Shown one piece after another: positions 16,580 to 24,591 of a stretch of DNA of 38,891 nt (position 1 is the first letter of the stretch; each line of letters opens with the position of its first letter). The notes under the pieces were generated by a model, which was not told where the DNA came from, ran no database searches, and was given only the letters and a program-made list of their open reading frames with translations. Source of the DNA: Lachnospiraceae bacterium (lineage in GTDB: Bacteria; Bacillota; Clostridia; Lachnospirales; Lachnospiraceae); NCBI GenBank assembly GCA_024403335.1, contig JAKSSA010000018.1, positions 1-38,891 of the forward strand. The letters run 5' to 3'. Both the position numbers and the translations under genes were made by a program.

Positions 16580-17515
16580 TTATCCTACCCTTCTCAATAA
16601 TTTCTGTACTAATTTGTTAGTTCCAACCATAAGGAAGAAAAGAACTACTGCTATTGCTGATGCATAGCCCATGTCATATCTAACTGAACCATAATCAAGC
16701 AAATGAGTTACTACTGTTGCACCCGCATAGTTTGTAGACGGGTTACCGGCAAGCTGAATTGATACATCAGCAATTGTAAATGATGAAGTAATCTGCATTA
16801 CGGCACCGAACAAGAGCTGAGGCTTCATTGAAGGTAATGTTACATACCATAATTCCTGCCATCTGTTTTTAACACCATCCATTGCAGCAGCTTCATAAAG
16901 TGACTTATCAATTGTCTGTAAACCGGCAATGAAAGTAAGGAAGCCGGTACCAAGTGAAAGCCATAACTGAACTACTACAAGCAAAGGCATTACATAATTT
17001 TCTGTATTAAACCAAAGTATTGGTGCATCGATAATTCCAAGCTTGAGTAAAAATGAGTTCAAATAACCATATCTGTCGCCTGAAAGAATGATTTTCCAAA
17101 TAAGATATGCCTGACCGCAAATTGACGGTGCGTAGAAAATCAATGTAAGGAAGGCTCTTAACTTTCCGTTAAACTCATTGATAATCCAGGCAAACATCAA
17201 GCAGAGGAAATAACTGACAGGACCTGTAATAACAGCCATAATCAATGTATTTTTCAAAGCTATGATGAAAATATCATCTTCAAGGAAAAGCTTCAAAAAG
17301 TTATCCCATCCAATAAAGGTAGGCGGTTCAAGCATGTTGAAATGAGTAAGTGAAAGAAGCATACTCATGCCAACCGGAAGGATTGTAAAGAAGAAGAAAA
17401 GAATAAAGTACGGAGCAATCATCAAATAGCTTGCTCTTTCTCTGGCTATTTGCTCACTAAGAGTGTACTTTGTCTGAGTTTTCTCTTCAATTGATAAATT
17501 ATCTCGTTTTTTCAT
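16580..17515 (-). CDS. Sugar ABC transporter permease, MalF type (pair 1)
   Basis: A 311-residue membrane permease with a polar N-terminus, about six membrane segments and the EAA loop at about 207-229 (YEAAAMDGVKNRWQELWYVTLP). It starts behind GAGAGGAG and lies 14 bp after the large solute-binding protein gene, so that protein is its likely substrate receptor. Its four-base spacing to the MalG-type gene indicates coordinated expression. Confidence 0.9.
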   Translation of the reverse strand: MKKRDNLSIEEKTQTKYTLSEQIARERASYLMIAPYFILFFFFTILPVGMSMLLSLTHFNMLEPPTFIGWDNFLKLFLEDDIFIIALKNTLIMAVITGPVSYFLCLMFAWIINEFNGKLRAFLTLIFYAPSICGQAYLIWKIILSGDRYGYLNSFLLKLGIIDAPILWFNTENYVMPLLVVVQLWLSLGTGFLTFIAGLQTIDKSLYEAAAMDGVKNRWQELWYVTLPSMKPQLLFGAVMQITSSFTIADVSIQLAGNPSTNYAGATVVTHLLDYGSVRYDMGYASAIAVVLFFLMVGTNKLVQKLLRRVG

Positions 17516-17529
17516 CGAAAACTCCTCTC

Positions 17530-20478
17530 TTAGTGTTCTACAACATTAAAGCCAAATTCTTTTCTCTTGAAATCGATTTCCGCATTGATATAAGTTATTG
17601 CATCCATCAATTCCTCTCTTGGTGTAGCTATACCAAAGTCTGCTACAACCGAATAATATGCATTATTAACATTACGGAAGGTATAATATCCACCAGGTAC
17701 CTGAGGGATACCAATTACATTATCAAACTGCTTGCACAAAGCTTCGTAATCATCTACCGGCCAAGGCATCTTCTCAAAAGCCGCCATATTAGCAGTTGCA
17801 ACTCTCGCAGAAGCACCCATTAAGCTTTCCATTTCACCGCCATATGCAATCTGGGTTGAAGCATCTGTCCACCACTTAAGGAATTCCCATGCAGCAGCTT
17901 TGTTTTTGCAGGCATCCATGATTACACATGCACTTCCTGCAGATGCTACAGTGTTACTTACAGTACCATCTTCTCTTACTGTTCCGGGAACCGGAGCAAT
18001 ACCCCAAAGTCCCTGAATATCAGGTGCTGATACCTGCAAAGTATTATATAAGGTGTAATCAGCAATGATTATCGGACTTTCACCTGTCTTAAAACGTTCT
18101 TCAAGTGAAGTAGCTGCATCAAGTTTATAATCTGAATAGTATTCACAATATTCTTTAAAAGCATTAACTGCTACTTCAGTTCCAAGTGCAGACTCTGCAC
18201 CGCCCTTACAGTAGTATTCACCGCCTGCCTGATAAAGAAGCATTGCGAATATGTTTTCACCAGGCAACATACCAAATTCCATACGGTTCTTTGAGAATAC
18301 ACTCATCAATACCTTAACCTCATCCCAAGTTGTCGGAAGCTTAACACCAAGCTCAGCGAGAATGTCTTTTCTGTAAAACATCATCGGGAAGGTCTGTGTC
18401 TCAGGAAGACCATACATTGCTCCATCATATCCAAAAGCTTCATAAGCACTTGGTTTGAATCTTGAAAGCACCTCTTGCAAATCGTCAAACTGAGTCAAAT
18501 CTGCAACTGCATTACGTAATCCATAGTTCAAAGGATTGTCATAGCCTACCTGAATTGCAACATCAGGACCCTGTCCGGCTAATGTCGCCTGAAGAAGTGT
18601 ACTCATATCTACAAGCATTACATTGACACCAACACCTGTTTTATTGGTAAAGGTCTTATCAATAAGTGACTTTATTACATTTGCCTGATCACGTCCTGAG
18701 CCAATCCAAAGTGTTATTGTGTCCTCACCGTCAGATACATTACCAATCTGGTTATAATCTACGAAGAAAGAACAAACCATCTTCTTAATTTCATGCCATA
18801 CTCTTGCGAACCAGTTAGAATTATTAATCTTTATTTTCTGATCGCAGCCTGTCAGATAAATAGTATCAAGTCTTAATGGCTGTTCTACTGCTGTCGTCAG
18901 CCAGTTACCGCAAGCTCTCACATCAGTCTTGAAATTCGAAAGCACTTTTCCGAAGCGTTCTCCGTCTTTAATGAGTTCTTCAAGGTCATCGCTCATGGTT
19001 AAAAGAACTGTTTCCTTATCACTACCGCTTCCTGCTGCAGCGCGCAAATTTCTGATTGCATTATCAATTTTGCTCTTTGCAGAAATTAATTCACCGTTAA
19101 GCTCAGGAATCTTCTTTTCAATACCATAATCTCTGTAAGGGTCAGGAGAAATACCTGTAATACGAATAACCTTTCTGTAAATTGCATTAAGTTCTGATAC
19201 CGCAGTTCTAACTTCACCTATTATTTCAGAGAAGTCACCAAGTACTGCTTCCATTCTTAAAGTATGCTTACCTTTTTCAAGATAAATCTTGTAAGGATTA
19301 CCTTCTCCGTCAGACAAAGTATCAAGTCTGAAATTCTGTGAATATACAAAACCATAATCTCCAAGTTCAGCAAATGGAACCAACCCATCTATTGTAATCT
19401 TTCTTGATACATAAATACCTCTTACGAAGCTTTGTTTTACATAAAAGGAAAGATTGTAAAGACCTGTTTCAGGAACTTCAATATTCCATTCAATCCACTG
19501 TCCGATAAGTCTCCAGGAATTACCGCCTATTGTATTATTTAAAAGCTTGCTTGCAGAGCTTGGATATACAGCAGGACTTGACTGATCCTGTGTAGGATAA
19601 AGCATCTGTGAAGAAGTCTTTACCGCATTTTCTGCCTCAACTCTTACTACTGTATCTTTTATTTCCTTTGCACCAGCTTTTTCCCACTTAGCTAATGCTT
19701 CTTTATAAGATGGAGCCTGTAAAGCTTTAACAAATTTCAATTCTTTAATAAGCATCGGTTCCTTAATTGACAAAAATGAAATCGTATGCTTTCCTTTTGT
19801 AAGATAAAATGCAAGTGGATTAAGTTCATATCCGTTTGAATCATAAACATAAGTTGTAACCCATTCAGGTGCTTCTGACATGGAAGGCTTAAGCTGATTT
19901 CCCTGGTTATCCTGACCGAAATCGATTACCTCAACTCCGTTTTCATCAAGCTTTGTATTAAGAACACTTGATTTCCATACACGATAAAATTCAAGCAATG
20001 CCATTTCACTGTACTGGAATTCACCATCAATGAACATGCTTCTCTGAATTTCTGAATTCTTTCCTACATAAGGAAAATATAAAACTTCAAGATTATAAAG
20101 ACCTGTTTCAGGAACATCGATATCAAATTCAACTAAACTGTTTTCAGTAGTTAAAATACTCTTACCGTTACTTCCGCTGTAATCTGTAAATATTTCAGGA
20201 GAAACATTCTTCTCTATTCCATCTTCTCTTATGGCATATCTTGAATAATCCTTTGCCTCAACAACAATTTCAGAATTAGCATATGAGTAATTATTTTTTT
20301 CCTTGAATTCCTTATAGCTTGGGATAGAAGGATCAATTGAGTAGCTTCCTGCCAAATCCTTATAATCATCAATTGACTTATTGGTCTTAGCCAAAGCCGT
20401 ATTTAAAGGTGACAATGCAGAGATTGTCAAAGAAAGGATTAATAAAATAGTGCTGAATTTTTTTAATATTGACTTCAT
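17530..20478 (-). CDS. Large secreted solute-binding protein with two N-terminal sandwich domains
   Basis: I take the start at 20478 (982 residues) because GGAG lies 7 bp before that ATG; an ATG four codons earlier has no such site. An N-terminal signal sequence (about 1-31, ending NTALA) has no lipobox cysteine. Two galactose-binding-like domains follow, at about 70-250 and 275-425, each containing the repeated segment VPETGLYNL. A helical linker spans about 425-580, and a complete SBP_bac_1 domain (DTITLWIGSGRDQANV onward) fills about 585-980, with GPDVAIQVGYDNPL and YGLPETQTFPMMFYRKDIL. The fusion suggests capture of a polymer or long oligosaccharide before transfer to permease pair 1. It ends FGFNVVEH with no C-terminal anchor, so retention may rely on an uncleaved signal helix. 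Confidence 0.88.
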   Translation of the reverse strand: MKSILKKFSTILLILSLTISALSPLNTALAKTNKSIDDYKDLAGSYSIDPSIPSYKEFKEKNNYSYANSEIVVEAKDYSRYAIREDGIEKNVSPEIFTDYSGSNGKSILTTENSLVEFDIDVPETGLYNLEVLYFPYVGKNSEIQRSMFIDGEFQYSEMALLEFYRVWKSSVLNTKLDENGVEVIDFGQDNQGNQLKPSMSEAPEWVTTYVYDSNGYELNPLAFYLTKGKHTISFLSIKEPMLIKELKFVKALQAPSYKEALAKWEKAGAKEIKDTVVRVEAENAVKTSSQMLYPTQDQSSPAVYPSSASKLLNNTIGGNSWRLIGQWIEWNIEVPETGLYNLSFYVKQSFVRGIYVSRKITIDGLVPFAELGDYGFVYSQNFRLDTLSDGEGNPYKIYLEKGKHTLRMEAVLGDFSEIIGEVRTAVSELNAIYRKVIRITGISPDPYRDYGIEKKIPELNGELISAKSKIDNAIRNLRAAAGSGSDKETVLLTMSDDLEELIKDGERFGKVLSNFKTDVRACGNWLTTAVEQPLRLDTIYLTGCDQKIKINNSNWFARVWHEIKKMVCSFFVDYNQIGNVSDGEDTITLWIGSGRDQANVIKSLIDKTFTNKTGVGVNVMLVDMSTLLQATLAGQGPDVAIQVGYDNPLNYGLRNAVADLTQFDDLQEVLSRFKPSAYEAFGYDGAMYGLPETQTFPMMFYRKDILAELGVKLPTTWDEVKVLMSVFSKNRMEFGMLPGENIFAMLLYQAGGEYYCKGGAESALGTEVAVNAFKEYCEYYSDYKLDAATSLEERFKTGESPIIIADYTLYNTLQVSAPDIQGLWGIAPVPGTVREDGTVSNTVASAGSACVIMDACKNKAAAWEFLKWWTDASTQIAYGGEMESLMGASARVATANMAAFEKMPWPVDDYEALCKQFDNVIGIPQVPGGYYTFRNVNNAYYSVVADFGIATPREELMDAITYINAEIDFKRKEFGFNVVEH

Positions 20479-20504
20479 TTTCGTCTCCATCCACAGATGT
20501 CTTT

Positions 20505-21200
20505 TTATTCTTCTGAATCATTTTCCTGCTTTGTGTATTTTGATAGCATCGGCTCTGCTAAAAAACATATAAGCAATACCGCTGCTCCCGGAATCACAAG
20601 CAAAAATACCAAAGATATGTTGCTGCAAACAAGAAAGGCTGCAACTGTTATTATCAGAATTCCTACAGTTCTTGGTAAAAATCTGATTGCCATCTCTAAA
20701 CTTAAATCTGCAAGGAATTTCATTTTTCCTTTAAATCTTGAATATACTGCGACAAGTACCAGATACCAGGCAAGTCCCATAAAGAAAATAACAATATTTG
20801 AGTATAACAATATGAGACTTTTAAGTTCAGATACTGTTGAAAGATAGTTGACATTCAAATACACTAAAATTGTCGTGCTGCCAAGTATTAATGACAGGAA
20901 GCAGGTCTTTCCAAACACCCTTAAATAGCTTGAAAAAAAGGTGGATATGATAAAGCTTTCATCCTTTCTTACTACCTTGTTCACAGTATAATAAAATGCA
21001 ATATTTGCAGGCATAATCATGATTGTTCCCAAAGTAATAATAAGCATTGATGCCCACATCGGCAAAACATAGCCGAAAAACAGCCCTGCCAGGCTTATTG
21101 CCGGTCCAAATACTATCCACAAAAGATTAATCAGTATCAAATTACCAATTCTTCCAAGTGCCTGTATTATCTTATTGTCTTCTGAATTAAACATTGTCAT
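20505..21200 (-). CDS. YesL/DUF624 family membrane protein
   Basis: A 231-residue protein with about five hydrophobic segments. The N-terminal pattern FNSEDNKIIQALGRIGNLILINLLW is characteristic of the DUF624/YesL family, which is often encoded beside sugar ABC transporters of Gram-positive bacteria and whose role is unknown. It is the first gene of the transport operon. No Shine-Dalgarno is visible upstream of either possible start (21200 or 21194), and a promoter ends 7 bp from the first ATG, so the mRNA may be leaderless. It ends 26 bp before the large binding-protein gene. Confidence 0.82.
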   Translation of the reverse strand: MTMFNSEDNKIIQALGRIGNLILINLLWIVFGPAISLAGLFFGYVLPMWASMLIITLGTIMIMPANIAFYYTVNKVVRKDESFIISTFFSSYLRVFGKTCFLSLILGSTTILVYLNVNYLSTVSELKSLILLYSNIVIFFMGLAWYLVLVAVYSRFKGKMKFLADLSLEMAIRFLPRTVGILIITVAAFLVCSNISLVFLLVIPGAAVLLICFLAEPMLSKYTKQENDSEE

Positions 21201-21207
21201 CTTGAAA

Positions 21208-21236
21208 ATTGTAATGATTTTATCGCTTTACCGCAA
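21208..21236 (-). promoter_or_regulatory. Sigma-A promoter for the transport operon, probably leaderless
   Basis: On the minus strand a -35 box TTGCGG (21236-21231) and a -10 box TACAAT (21213-21208) are separated by exactly 17 bp. The -10 box ends 7 nt before the ATG of the YesL gene, so transcription would begin at or next to the start codon. A weaker alternative begins further upstream with TTGCAC, but its -10 match is poor. Confidence 0.6.
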
Positions 21237-21299
21237 TTAATCATTCAATACATTTGCGATATTTTTTTGTCATATCTTATCATTCTTTGTTCACTTACT

Positions 21300-21325
21300 G
21301 TGCAATTATTGCTATTATTTTGCAC
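21300..21325. promoter_or_regulatory. Candidate LacI-regulator operator upstream of the transport operon
   Basis: GTGCAA (21300-21305) and TTGCAC (21320-21325) form an inverted repeat with a 14-bp spacer, followed by a TTTGTACAC variant. The same GTGCA/TGCAC half-site recurs in the region upstream of the lacI gene. It lies about 65 bp upstream of the -35 box of the operon. Binding by the neighbouring regulator is inferred from the shared motif only. Confidence 0.4.
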
Positions 21326-21379
21326 TATTTTGTACACAAGTCCCAAATAAACACATAATTTATTAAGAGCAAAGAATAA

Positions 21380-22429
21380 TTAATTTGTCATTTCTTGTGC
21401 ATTCTTGCATGAAGATATCCTGTAAATAATATCTACGCCTACTCTTACTGTCTCCATTGGAAAGTCTTTATTGTCCATTCTCCAAATAAGCTGCTGAACC
21501 ATTTTTCTTCCCAAACGATAATTACCAACTCTTACTGTAGTTAAAAAAGCTTCGATAGGTGCTATCTCTTCGATATTGTCAAACCCTGTAATAGCCACAT
21601 CTTCAGGCACCCTGTAGCCTTTTTTTCTCAAATACTTAATGGCAAACCATGCTATATCATCATTCGCACATATGATTGCCTCAGGCATATATTCAAAGCT
21701 TTCTAAAGCTTTTTCTGTTTCACTTGCGACATAATATCTGAAAGGAACATGATTGGTTACAACAATTCCTTTATCAAGTGTTATTCCTGCTTGTAACAAT
21801 GCATTATGATATCCGTTAAAGCGTTCCCTGTTAGTAACACAGGAAGTTATATCACCGATAAAACCAATCTTTTTCATTCCCTGCTCAATCATACAGGTTG
21901 TGAGCTCTGCAACACTTGACTCGCCCTCACACATTATAAAATCTCCATGCTTAGGCCTTACCTTATAGTCACAAGCCATATCAAGGTATACTGCAGGAAT
22001 TCCAAGACTATCAAGCTTACTCATAACCTGGTCTGAAAAAACTGACAAAACAAGCAATCCCTCAACTTTTTCTAAAGTATCCTTTGGAATAATTCCTGCT
22101 TCTTCATCTTCCGTATCGATAAAAACTATTTGAAGCTTGTACCCTGCTTTTTGTAATTCGTCAGACATTCCCATAATTATTCTGTTCCAGAATACTGATA
22201 TCTCATAACGATTAACTACAGCAATTGTTTTGGTTTCCGACTTTGTTTCTTTATCAAGCAAAGCTAAGACTGAATCAGCTATTTTTGTGTACCCCATAGA
22301 AACTGCTTTTTTAGCAACACTTTTTTTTGTGGCCTCAGCAACCTCTGCACTATCTGACAATGCTTTAGCTACTGTATTTCTTGAAAGCCCCATTTCATTT
22401 GCAATTTCGATAATTGTAACTTTTTTCAT
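21380..22429 (-). CDS. LacI-family transcriptional regulator
   Basis: A 349-residue DNA-binding repressor or activator. The N-terminal helix-turn-helix (MKKVTIIEIANEMGLSRNTV, residues 1-20) and hinge region are followed by a periplasmic-binding-protein-like effector domain from about 60 onward (TIAVVNRYEISVFWNRII). I choose the ATG at 22429 because GGGG lies 9 bp upstream and the helix-turn-helix then starts in the usual place; upstream in-frame TTG (22444) and ATG (22438) are possible but less likely. It is transcribed in the same direction as the sugar operon and is its probable regulator, sensing an imported sugar. TGCAC/GTGCA half-sites lie both in its own promoter region and ahead of the operon, which suggests autoregulation. 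Confidence 0.92.
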   Translation of the reverse strand: MKKVTIIEIANEMGLSRNTVAKALSDSAEVAEATKKSVAKKAVSMGYTKIADSVLALLDKETKSETKTIAVVNRYEISVFWNRIIMGMSDELQKAGYKLQIVFIDTEDEEAGIIPKDTLEKVEGLLVLSVFSDQVMSKLDSLGIPAVYLDMACDYKVRPKHGDFIMCEGESSVAELTTCMIEQGMKKIGFIGDITSCVTNRERFNGYHNALLQAGITLDKGIVVTNHVPFRYYVASETEKALESFEYMPEAIICANDDIAWFAIKYLRKKGYRVPEDVAITGFDNIEEIAPIEAFLTTVRVGNYRLGRKMVQQLIWRMDNKDFPMETVRVGVDIIYRISSCKNAQEMTN

Positions 22430-22453
22430 AGCTGACATCCCCAAGCTTTGTTT

Positions 22454-22719
22454 TGCACAATTCGTGCATTTTTCTGCACAAAATCTTGCATTTCATATAT
22501 TTTAGTACACTTTGTACAAAAAATACCATTTATTCCAACACTTTTTTGTAACTCTTTACCTAATTGTAAAATAAAATGCACTAAAGTGCAAGATTGTTTT
22601 GCGCATTTTAGTGCATTTCTTTTGTATATTCTTATATTTTTTCGCAAGTATTTTTTGTATTTTTTTGCAGCTTTTCCCTTTTTTAGTGCATTATTTGTAT
22701 TTCTTTGCAACAAACTGCA
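22454..22719. promoter_or_regulatory. TGCA-rich regulatory region between rho and lacI
   Basis: This gene-free stretch (gap 22430-22780) contains eleven TGCA tetramers: at 22454, 22465, 22475, 22487, 22577, 22587, 22612, 22666, 22687, 22706 and 22716. Several are spaced 10-12 or about 20 bp apart, close to whole helical turns. Two perfect inverted repeats stand out: TGCAC-AATTC-GTGCA (22454-22468) and TGCACT-AA-AGTGCA (22577-22590). The lacI promoter must lie here, but only a weak candidate (TTGTAC, 18 bp, TGAAAT) was found. Cooperative binding by the adjacent regulator is the likeliest explanation. Confidence 0.5.
22574..22618 (-). terminator. Long hairpin, probable terminator of the rho operon
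   Basis: AAATGCACTAAA (22574-22585) and TTTAGTGCATTT (22607-22618) pair perfectly over 12 bp. The stem continues with GTGCAA/TTGCGC after a 2-nt bulge, leaving a short loop. On the minus strand the hairpin runs into TATTTTAC, and on the plus strand it also runs into a T-rich tract. It is AT-rich, about 160 bp past the rho stop, and overlaps the TGCA motifs, so it could be an operator structure rather than a terminator. Confidence 0.45.
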
Positions 22720-22780
22720 TTATAAAAGTGAAATCAAAAACAATCAAAAGCATCTTCCGTTTTTATTTCTGTTCATTATT

Positions 22781-24568
22781 TCAGGAAAGCTTCTTCATGA
22801 CCATTCTGCAAAACTCGCTGTTGCTTTTTGTATTTGTAAAAAGCTGTATGATCTGTTCTGTTGCCTCTTCAGCTTTTGTTCCTCCCATTGATTTACGAAG
22901 TTTATTTACTGCGGTCTGCTCCTCATCATTCAAAAGTAAATCCTCTCTTCTGGTACTTGATTTAAGCATATCAATAGCAGGGAATACTCGTCTTTCGGAA
23001 AGATTTCTGTTAAGAACTAATTCCATATTACCGGTTCCTTTAAATTCTTCAAAAACAACATCATCCATTCTTGAACCGGTTTCAACCAAAGCGGTAGCAA
23101 GAATTGTTAAGCTTCCGCCTTCTCTCATATTTCTTGCTGCACCAAAAAATCTCTTTGGCATATGCAATGCAGCCGGGTCAAGACCTCCTGAAAGAGTACG
23201 GCCACTTGTGGTGCAGGTAAGATTGTATGCTCTTGCAAGTCTTGTAATACTGTCAAGCAGAATTATTACATCCTTCTTTAATTCTACAAGTCTTTTTGCT
23301 CTCTCTATTACCATTTCTGAAACTCTTTTATGATTCTCAGGAAGCTCATCGAAAGTTGAATAAATAACTTCAACATTAGGTCCTTCTATTGCTTCCTTCA
23401 TATCAGTTACCTCTTCAGGTCTTTCATCAATAAGAAGAACAATCAGATGCATTTCCTTATGATTTGTTGTAATTGAATGAGCAATTTGCTTTAACAAAGT
23501 CGTTTTACCGGTTTTAGGCTGAGAAACAATCATTCCTCTTTGTCCTTTACCGATTGGTGAAATCAAATCCATCATTCTCATTGAAATAGGACAATTAGGA
23601 GTTTCAAGATGGATTCTCTCACAAGGGAAAATAGGTGTTAAATCTTCAAATCTATATGAGCGGCGCATAGCCTCGATAGGATCTTTACCATTAATTTTTG
23701 TTGCATATAAAAGTGCAGAGAACTTCTCTTTAAGCTCATTTCTCTTCTTTATATGGCCCTCAATCATATCACCTGTGCGCAAATTAAGTTTTCGTATCTG
23801 ATTATTGCTTACATAAACATCATTCTCGCCAGGCAGGAAATTACTGCAACGAATAAATCCATATCCGCTTTCCGGTACCATTTCAAAAATACCGATTTTA
23901 GTAACACCTGAATCCAGATTATCTATATCCTCCTGACTATAAACATCATAAGGTTGTACGATATGCAAGCTTTTAACTTCTTCTAATCTTCTACCATCCA
24001 TTTTCACTTCTTCACGATTTTTCTTTTCAGAATTCTTTTCTTTGTTATTTTCCTCTCTGTTGTTTCTTTCTTCATAATTTCTCGCATTATTTACAGCATC
24101 ATTATATCCTGATTTGCTTTCATCAGCCTCTGCATTCATTACATCAGCATTTTCTGCCTCTAACTTTATTTCATTGCTTAAATCTGCTGATACTTCTGCA
24201 CTTTTATCTTCTTTTTTATTTATTTCTTTTTTCCTATTATCATTTATCTTATCTTTTCTATCATTTAAAGACTGCGATGAAGAAAATCTTCTTGCTACTT
24301 TTTCTCTTATACCAGACGATTTTCTTACAGCTGCATTTTTATTGTCAGAAACTATTTTTTCAGAATCACTTTGTTCTAAATCATTTTTCTCAACAGTAAT
24401 TTTTTGCTTATCTGCCTCTGCTTTTTGTCTTTGCAATTCTTTCATTCTGTCAAAGTCTTCAAGTAAAGAAACAAGCTCAGCCTTGCCCATTCCTGAAGTC
24501 TTCTTTATACCTAAATTTTTAACCATTTCCTTAATCTCAGGCAGGTTCATTTTATTATAATCTGTCAT
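22781..24568 (-). CDS. rho: Transcription termination factor Rho with long N-terminal insert
   Basis: A 595-residue hexameric RNA helicase. A short Rho_N (SAP-like) segment occupies about 5-38. A low-complexity, Asn/Glu/Lys-rich insert spans about 40-205 and is densest at about 155-190 (NNARNYEERNNREENNKEKN). The RNA-binding cold-shock-like domain (GIFEMVPESGYGFIRCSNFL) covers about 222-290. Walker A is at about 350-357 (QPKTGKTT), Walker B at about 435-441 (IILLDSI), and the conserved SGGLDPAALHMPKRFFGAAR follows. Usual length without an insert is about 420. It follows ysxC by 23 bp and shares its transcript. Confidence 0.96.
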   Translation of the reverse strand: MTDYNKMNLPEIKEMVKNLGIKKTSGMGKAELVSLLEDFDRMKELQRQKAEADKQKITVEKNDLEQSDSEKIVSDNKNAAVRKSSGIREKVARRFSSSQSLNDRKDKINDNRKKEINKKEDKSAEVSADLSNEIKLEAENADVMNAEADESKSGYNDAVNNARNYEERNNREENNKEKNSEKKNREEVKMDGRRLEEVKSLHIVQPYDVYSQEDIDNLDSGVTKIGIFEMVPESGYGFIRCSNFLPGENDVYVSNNQIRKLNLRTGDMIEGHIKKRNELKEKFSALLYATKINGKDPIEAMRRSYRFEDLTPIFPCERIHLETPNCPISMRMMDLISPIGKGQRGMIVSQPKTGKTTLLKQIAHSITTNHKEMHLIVLLIDERPEEVTDMKEAIEGPNVEVIYSTFDELPENHKRVSEMVIERAKRLVELKKDVIILLDSITRLARAYNLTCTTSGRTLSGGLDPAALHMPKRFFGAARNMREGGSLTILATALVETGSRMDDVVFEEFKGTGNMELVLNRNLSERRVFPAIDMLKSSTRREDLLLNDEEQTAVNKLRKSMGGTKAEEATEQIIQLFTNTKSNSEFCRMVMKKLS

Positions 24569-24591
24569 ATAACCTCACTTTTTAATACTTA

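Noticed and set aside
22426-22713. Lysine-rich minus-strand open frame of 95 codons ahead of lacI
   Set aside because: It begins with TTG, has no Shine-Dalgarno, overlaps the lacI start and its composition follows the A-rich and TGCA-rich DNA. It is more likely regulatory DNA than a gene.
22448-23333. Plus-strand open frames (147 and 244 codons) over the rho 3' end and the spacer
   Set aside because: Phe/Leu/Cys-rich translations antisense to rho with no ribosome-binding site; shadows of AT-rich DNA.
24114-24560. Plus-strand open frame of 148 codons opposite the 5' part of rho
   Set aside because: Serine/phenylalanine-rich antisense of the low-complexity Rho insert; no start signals.
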